Below, piece by piece: positions 59,280 to 64,000 of a DNA stretch of 64,000 nt. The DNA is taken from assembly GCA_934457095.1 (NCBI GenBank), contig CAKSHJ010000007.1:1-64000 (forward strand), given 5' to 3'. Both the position numbers and the translations under genes were made by a program. The notes beneath the pieces were generated by a model that made no database searches, was not told where the DNA came from, and saw only the letters and a program-made list of their open reading frames with translations. Within the stretch, counting starts at the first letter, position 1. Each line of letters opens with the position of its first letter. Source of the DNA: an uncultured Eubacteriales bacterium. GTDB lineage: Bacteria; Bacillota; Clostridia; Oscillospirales; Acutalibacteraceae.

Positions 59280-60620
59280 ATGAATGACCCGGCGGCACAA
59301 AAAAGGCAGGAGAAAATCAATTGGGTCAAGCGTATTGTTGCCGCGGTATTGGGAGCCGGCTCGGTAATTATGTTTTTTCTGCCGTATATGCAGTTTGTGT
59401 TTAAAGACACAAAGTATGTGGTAAGCGGCGTTGATTTACTCATCGCAAGCGGCTTTCGGGTAGAAACCGGCACAACAAGCGCATTGGTAGGCATACCGGT
59501 GCCGATTCGCATAGCGGTACTTGCGGGCGCGGTATTTGCCCTTTTTGGCGCGGCTTTGATTCTATGTAAACGCCCGGTACTTTCGGGGCTGTTCTTTGCG
59601 CTCTCGGCCGCAACGCCGCTGGTGGTTTTGCTTGCCACGGCGAGCGTCCAGTCAGAGGTTACGGCGCTGAATATCAGTCACGTTACGGTGGGGTATATGG
59701 CGCCGTTTATCACCGTATTGATAGCGGGTTTGGTTTGCGCGGTGCTTTCGCTTTCCACGCAGGGTGCAGAAAAGCTGGCAAGAGCAGTGTTTTTAACTTT
59801 TGCGTGTGTTTCGGTGGCGGCGGTGCTCACCATCACCGTGTACATTTTCTCAGCGGGCATTCCGGCAATGGCAGAGATAGGCGTATTCCGGTTTTTGTTT
59901 GGCACAACCTGGAACGCCTCCTCCAATGAATTTGGCATTTTGGCGCTTATTCTGGCCTCCATATGCGGCACAGCCGGCGCAATTCTGGTAGGCGTTCCCA
60001 TCGGCATTTTAACAGCGGTATTTTTAACCGAAATCGCCCGCCCGCGTTTGGCAAAAATCATCCACCCGGCAATCGAGCTGCTGGCAGGCATCCCATCGGT
60101 TGTATACGGCTTTTTCGGCATGCTGGTCATTGTGCCGGCCATCCGTGCGGTATTTCCCGGGAAAACCATAGGAGACAGCCTTTTGGCAGCCATCATCATT
60201 CTGGCGATCATGGTCATCCCCACCATTGTAAACGTCACCGAGAACGCGTTGCGGGCAGTGCCGAAATCTTACCGCGAAGCCTCCTTAGGCTTAGGTGCAA
60301 CGCCCATCCGCACCATTTTCAAGGTCACCGTTCCCGCGGCAAAGTCGGGTATTTTATCGGGGGTTATTCTGGGCGTGGGCAGGGCCATTGGCGAAACCAT
60401 GGCGGTCATTATGGTAGCGGGCAATGTTGCCAATATGCCCACGCTGCTCGGCACCACCCGCTTTTTAACCACCGGCATTGCCATGGAAATGTCCTATGCC
60501 TCCGGGCTGCATCGTCAGGCGCTGTTTGCCATCGGGCTGGTGCTGTTCGTGTTCATTATGATTGTTAATATTTCCTTTACCATGATTGCCAGGAAGGGGG
60601 CAAAGGTGCATGCAAACTAA
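59280..60620 (+). CDS. pstC: Phosphate ABC transporter permease PstC with N-terminal membrane extension
   Basis: 446 residues from the ATG at 59280; ATGs at 59256 and 59268 are alternatives, as AAGGA copies overlap them. Residues from about 160 to the end are a complete PstC: AVFLTFACVSVAAVL, GTTWNASSNEFGIL, the permease core with LTEIARP and LLAGIPSVVYGFFGM, EAA loop PKSYREASLGLGAT and GIGRAIGETMAV-like VGRAIGETMAVIMVA. Before it, about 150 residues add four more TM helices (near 17-38, 76-94, 99-118, 136-156). Typical PstC is about 300 residues, so this extension is unusual. Confidence 0.92.
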   Translation: MNDPAAQKRQEKINWVKRIVAAVLGAGSVIMFFLPYMQFVFKDTKYVVSGVDLLIASGFRVETGTTSALVGIPVPIRIAVLAGAVFALFGAALILCKRPVLSGLFFALSAATPLVVLLATASVQSEVTALNISHVTVGYMAPFITVLIAGLVCAVLSLSTQGAEKLARAVFLTFACVSVAAVLTITVYIFSAGIPAMAEIGVFRFLFGTTWNASSNEFGILALILASICGTAGAILVGVPIGILTAVFLTEIARPRLAKIIHPAIELLAGIPSVVYGFFGMLVIVPAIRAVFPGKTIGDSLLAAIIILAIMVIPTIVNVTENALRAVPKSYREASLGLGATPIRTIFKVTVPAAKSGILSGVILGVGRAIGETMAVIMVAGNVANMPTLLGTTRFLTTGIAMEMSYASGLHRQALFAIGLVLFVFIMIVNISFTMIARKGAKVHAN

Positions 60621-61503
60621 TACAACGCCACAGGCAAAACGGTCCTTATACCAAAAAAAGCGGCACACCTTTGACGTTGTGCTCAGAATTGTCATTTATA
60701 CCGCGACCGCCGTAACGGTAGCGGCATTGGTCGGCATCATCGGGTATATTCTATGGAACGGCGTTGCGCACATTACCTGGTCGTTCCTAACCACCGCCTA
60801 CTCTGAAACCAGAGCCTCCATGAAGGGCATTTTGCCTATGATAATCAACACGCTGTACATCGTGGTCATTACGCTGCTGATTTCGGCGCCCATCGGCATT
60901 TCCTCGGCAATTTACCTCACGCAATACGCAAAACAGGGTAAGCTGGTGCGTATCATCCGCTTTACCACCGAGGTGCTTTCCGGCATTCCCTCTATCATCT
61001 TCGGGTTATTCGGTTACACGGTGTTTTGCATTTTATTCCGCCTGCAAACCTCCATTCTGGCCGGCTGTCTCACCATGGCCATCTGTGTTTTGCCCACCAT
61101 CATCCGCACGACCGAGGAGGCGTTGCTTTCCGTGCCCAACTCTTACAAAGAAGGGGCGCTGGCGCTGGGAGCGGGAAAATTCCGCGTCATTATGGGCATT
61201 GTGCTGCCCTGCGCCATGCCCGGCGTGTTAACCGCGGTCATTCTGGCAATGGGGCGCATTGTGGGCGAGTCCGCCGCGTTACTGTTCACCTCCGGCCTGT
61301 CTTACAATATGCCAAGCGGCTTTTTCAGCCAAATTATGTCCAGCGGGCGCACGCTCACCTTGCATTTATACCAGACCGCCAGAGAAGCCGCCTCTCCCGA
61401 TGCGCTGCACGTAGCGTTTGCAACGGCCTCGGTTCTGCTCATTTTTATTTTCATACTTAACCGCCTGGCAAGCCTGCTTTCTAAGGTGCTGAAGAAAGGA
61501 TAA
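60610..61503 (+). CDS. pstA: Phosphate ABC transporter permease PstA
   Basis: 297 residues, starting inside the end of pstC (11-bp overlap) behind GGGGGCAAAGG. Six TM helices; SAPIGISSAIYLTQYAKQG, LSGIPSIIFGLFGY, the EAA loop VPNSYKEGALALGAGKF and ILAMGRIVGESAAL are the PstA landmarks. Forms the channel with PstC. Confidence 0.95.
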   Translation: MQTNTTPQAKRSLYQKKRHTFDVVLRIVIYTATAVTVAALVGIIGYILWNGVAHITWSFLTTAYSETRASMKGILPMIINTLYIVVITLLISAPIGISSAIYLTQYAKQGKLVRIIRFTTEVLSGIPSIIFGLFGYTVFCILFRLQTSILAGCLTMAICVLPTIIRTTEEALLSVPNSYKEGALALGAGKFRVIMGIVLPCAMPGVLTAVILAMGRIVGESAALLFTSGLSYNMPSGFFSQIMSSGRTLTLHLYQTAREAASPDALHVAFATASVLLIFIFILNRLASLLSKVLKKG

Positions 61504-61509
61504 CCGCAT

Positions 61510-62286
61510 ATGAGTACGACTGCAACCAATCAAAACACCAAGGTTTCCATCCGCAACCTCAATTTATATTACGGTGATTTCCACGCCTTAAAAGGCCTGA
61601 ATATCGACATTCCGGAGCATAAGGTCACGGCGTTTATCGGGCCCTCGGGCTGCGGCAAATCTACCTGTTTAAAAACGCTCAACCGCATGAACGACTTGGT
61701 AGCCGGGTGTAAAATTACCGGCAAAATTACCATAGACGGCGAGGATATTTACGACCCCCGCACCGACATCAACCTGCTCAGAAAACGCGCCGGCATGGTG
61801 TTTCAAAAGGCCAACCCGTTTCCCATGTCCATTTACGACAACGTCGCCTACGGCCCGCGCGTGCACGGCGTCAAGTCCAAAGCAAAACTCGACGAAATCG
61901 TAGAAAACTCCTTGCGCAGCGCGGCCCTTTGGGAGGAGGTCAAGGACCGCTTGAAAAAATCGGCCCTGGGCATGTCCGGCGGCCAGCAGCAGCGTCTTTG
62001 CATTGCGCGCGCACTGGCAGTCGAACCGGACATCATCCTCATGGATGAGCCCACCTCTGCGCTGGACCCGATTTCCACGCTGAAAATCGAGGATCTGATG
62101 GACGATTTGCGCGAGAAATACACGGTGATTATTGTAACGCATAATATGCAGCAGGCCGCCAGAATCGCCGACAAAACCGCGTTTTTCCTCAGCGGAGAAA
62201 TCGTGGAATATACCGATACGCAGATTATGTTCAACAACCCCAAGGACGAGCGCACCGAACGGTATATTACCGGGCGCTTTGGTTGA
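61510..62286 (+). CDS. pstB: Phosphate ABC transporter ATPase
   Basis: 258 residues. Walker A GPSGCGKSTCLKTLNRMND, Q-loop MVFQKANPFPMSIYDNVAYGPR (key part FQKANPFPMS), signature LGMSGGQQQRLCIARALA, Walker B ILMDEPTSALDPIS, switch VTHNMQQAARI. The NPFPMSIYDNV stretch is diagnostic of PstB. Follows pstA by 6 bp. Confidence 0.97.
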   Translation: MSTTATNQNTKVSIRNLNLYYGDFHALKGLNIDIPEHKVTAFIGPSGCGKSTCLKTLNRMNDLVAGCKITGKITIDGEDIYDPRTDINLLRKRAGMVFQKANPFPMSIYDNVAYGPRVHGVKSKAKLDEIVENSLRSAALWEEVKDRLKKSALGMSGGQQQRLCIARALAVEPDIILMDEPTSALDPISTLKIEDLMDDLREKYTVIIVTHNMQQAARIADKTAFFLSGEIVEYTDTQIMFNNPKDERTERYITGRFG

Positions 62287-62346
62287 TTTACAGCACAAAA
62301 AGTGCTAAACTATTGTAAACTTTAAGGAACGGTTGGAGGGAGCAGT

Positions 62347-63048
62347 ATGCCAAGAAAGTTATTTGACCACGAGCTGGAGGAATTGGTAAGAGAAATGACC
62401 GATTTGGGCAACACGGTGGACGATCGGTTTGAAAAAACCATTGCGTGTTTGCATACGGTAGACATGGAAAAAGCAAAATATGTGGCCGAGCACGACCACG
62501 AAATTGACCGCAAGGAGCATAAAATCGAAATCTTGTGCCTGAATTTAATTGCTTTGCAGCAGCCCATTGCAAAGGATTTGCGCATGATTGCCGCCTGCCT
62601 GAAAATTTTAACCGACATTGAACGCGAAGCGGACCAATGCGCCGACGTGTGTGAGATTTTAAGCACCGGGCAGGTGTACGGCAACAGCCTGGTTCTCTCC
62701 AAAATCATTCAGATGATGGAAGCCGCGCGCGATATGTTCCGCAGAGCGATGGATGTGTTTATCAGCCGCAACATTGAAGAGGCCAAAGACATTTGCGCAA
62801 GCGACGATTATGTGGATAATCTGTTTTCCAAAATTATTTTGGAAATCAGCAGTACCATCACCCAAAGCACCAATGTCATGGGCGATGTGGACCTGCTTTT
62901 AATCACCAAATATGCCGAGCGCATGGCCGACCATGCAACCAATATCGCCGAATGGGTGATTTATATTGAAACCGGAGAGCATCCCGAGCTCAACCGGCAT
63001 GAGCTCACGGATCCGAATGCCGGGCAGGAGCAGGCTTCCGAGGAATAA
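62347..63048 (+). CDS. phoU: Phosphate signalling complex protein PhoU
   Basis: 233 residues in two three-helix bundles. Each carries an acidic metal-binding motif: EHDHEIDRKEHKIE in the first and ASDDYVDNLFSKI in the second. It relays Pst transport state to the PhoR-type kinase. GGAGGGAG precedes the ATG. A small hairpin, AGCAC/GTGCT (62292-62306), lies in the 60-bp gap after pstB. Confidence 0.93.
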   Translation: MPRKLFDHELEELVREMTDLGNTVDDRFEKTIACLHTVDMEKAKYVAEHDHEIDRKEHKIEILCLNLIALQQPIAKDLRMIAACLKILTDIEREADQCADVCEILSTGQVYGNSLVLSKIIQMMEAARDMFRRAMDVFISRNIEEAKDICASDDYVDNLFSKIILEISSTITQSTNVMGDVDLLLITKYAERMADHATNIAEWVIYIETGEHPELNRHELTDPNAGQEQASEE

Positions 63049-63072
63049 GCGGGCACGAAGGAGTGAAGGCGT

Positions 63073-63765
63073 ATGGCGTTGGTTTATATTGCGGACGATG
63101 AAGAAAATATCTGTAAATTGGTGGCGTTTGGCTTAAGGGACGAGGGGTTTGAAACCGCAACCTTTACCGACGGCAATACCTTATTGCAGGCAATGGAAAA
63201 ACGCCGGCCGGATGCCGTTCTTTTAGACTGGATGATGCCGCCGCCGGATGGACTGACCGTTTGCCGGTTGCTGCGCAGCAAAGAGGAAACCAAATATATT
63301 CCGGTGCTGCTGCTCACCGCGCGCGGTGCCGAGATAGACAAAGTGCTCGGGCTGGAAATGGGCGCCGACGACTATATTGTAAAGCCGTTCGGCGTAAAAG
63401 AGCTTTGCGCCCGCGTGCGCGCCGTGTTGCGCCGCACCGAAAACCGCGCGTTGCCGCCCCAGGACAAAATAACAAAGGGAGATATTACGGTGGACATTGT
63501 GTCGCATACCGTTACCAAAGGTGACAGACCGCTGGAACTCACGGCAAAGGAATTCGACCTTCTGGTGATGCTTATGCGCAACGCGGGGCGGGTTTTAACA
63601 AGAGACGCTTTGCTTGACAAGGTTTGGGGCGTGGGGTATTTCGGCGATACCCGCACAGTAGACGTACACGTGCGTTATTTGCGCCAAAAAATAGAGGACA
63701 ATGCCGATACGCCCAAGCTGCTGCAAACGGTGCGGGGCGTGGGGTACAAATTTATTGCAGAATAG
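63073..63765 (+). CDS. Phosphate regulon response regulator, PhoB/PhoP type
   Basis: 230 residues. Receiver with ADDEE, D52 in LDWMMP, TARG and VKPFG; winged helix with GDTRTVDVHVRYLRQKIE and VRGVGYKF. The position directly after phoU and before a membrane kinase, all behind a Pho box, assigns it to phosphate control. Functional symbol phoB or phoP depends on convention. Confidence 0.92.
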   Translation: MALVYIADDEENICKLVAFGLRDEGFETATFTDGNTLLQAMEKRRPDAVLLDWMMPPPDGLTVCRLLRSKEETKYIPVLLLTARGAEIDKVLGLEMGADDYIVKPFGVKELCARVRAVLRRTENRALPPQDKITKGDITVDIVSHTVTKGDRPLELTAKEFDLLVMLMRNAGRVLTRDALLDKVWGVGYFGDTRTVDVHVRYLRQKIEDNADTPKLLQTVRGVGYKFIAE

Positions 63766-63777
63766 GAGAGTCCGGTT

Positions 63778-64000
63778 ATGAAAAAACGCTTCATGGTATT
63801 TACAGCGGTGGCCATCATAGCCGGTTTTTTTGCTGTGTTTTCCCTGGCGGCGGGTTTGGTGCAAAGGCAGTTTCAGTCGGTTTTGCCAAGCCAAAGCATG
63901 GGTCGTGCGGCGGCGCTTGTCTGGGTATACGCAATGGCGGCAAGCGCCGCATGCAGCGTTGCCGTAATTCTGGCAATCTGGTTGATTTTTCGGCAAATGG
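63778..64000 (+). CDS. Phosphate sensor kinase, PhoR-like (partial, cut by window end)
   Basis: The first 74 codons only: MKKRFMVFTAVAIIAGFFAV as first TM helix, a loop of about 20 residues (QRQFQSVLPSQSMGRAAA), then a second TM helix ending WLIFRQ. AGGAGAG precedes the ATG at 63778. No catalytic part is visible here, so the kinase call rests on the two-helix N-terminus and on its place after the phoB-type gene. The very short external loop suggests that sensing occurs through the Pst/PhoU complex. Confidence 0.75.
   Translation, partial: MKKRFMVFTAVAIIAGFFAVFSLAAGLVQRQFQSVLPSQSMGRAAALVWVYAMAASAACSVAVILAIWLIFRQM

Overview
The window reads as chromosomal DNA of an anaerobic, spore-forming member of the Firmicutes, most likely class Clostridia and an Oscillospiraceae/Ruminococcaceae-like lineage. 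The supporting signs are a cotJABC spore-coat operon, a V-type ATPase in place of an F-type one, acetate kinase, an oxygen-sensitive NadA/NadB/NadC route, a MurE with a DNxR (meso-DAP type) motif, frequent TTG/GTG starts behind strong AGGAGG-type ribosome binding sites, and a Bacillus-type parS and Pho box. Gene density is high. I saw no rRNA or tRNA gene, CRISPR array, prophage or intact insertion sequence.

Layout. 0.1-3.8 kb: ilvD, leuC, leuD (branched-chain amino acids). 4.0-7.7 kb: a response regulator, a histidine kinase and an HtrA-type protease. 7.7-11.5 kb: an uncharacterised protein and tmcAL on the minus strand, then ackA and a DUF378 membrane protein. 11.5-12.8 kb: a graveyard of IS1182-like and IS110-like transposase fragments. 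12.8-16.2 kb (minus): ispE, an aminotransferase, an Lrp/AsnC regulator and a PHP phosphatase. 16.4-18.1 kb: an ACT protein with a UPF0210 protein. 18.8-27.6 kb: a nine-gene V-ATPase operon. 27.7-34.9 kb: alkD-like, SprT/YgjP-like metalloprotease, corA, an orphan fumarase beta subunit, a cation efflux pump, two lipoproteins, a DUF1540 protein and coaX. 35.0-39.7 kb (minus): a Bce-like two-component system and ABC transporter. 39.8-45.9 kb: murE-murF and nadA-nadB-nadC. 46.0-50.1 kb: an iron alcohol dehydrogenase and a copper operon (CopA with a CopZ domain at its C-terminus, then CsoR). 50.15 kb: a perfect parS palindrome. 50.2-56.9 kb: cobO (minus), then aroB-aroC-aroE/K-aroQ-aroA-tyrA. 57.0-58.1 kb: cotJABC. 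58.3-64.0 kb: the phosphate regulon pstS-pstC-pstA-pstB-phoU-phoB-phoR, behind a PhoP-type box and cut by the window end.

How the genes work together. Most blocks are complete functional units: the shikimate pathway from DAHP to EPSP plus chorismate synthase and prephenate dehydrogenase (DAHP synthase lies elsewhere); quinolinate-to-NAD synthesis; peptidoglycan stem-peptide addition; phosphate uptake with its own sensor; and copper efflux with chaperone and repressor.

The most interesting observations are the likely dual output of the copA gene (fusion pump plus free CopZ from an internal start), a perfect parS overlapping a terminator next to a switch in strand composition, a proline-containing leader peptide with a hairpin before corA, a PstC with an extra four-helix N-terminal domain, and direct or inverted repeats that look like operators for the Bce-like, NAD, copper and phosphate operons. 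I did not find a clearly new multi-gene system; most of the window is housekeeping and accessory metabolism.
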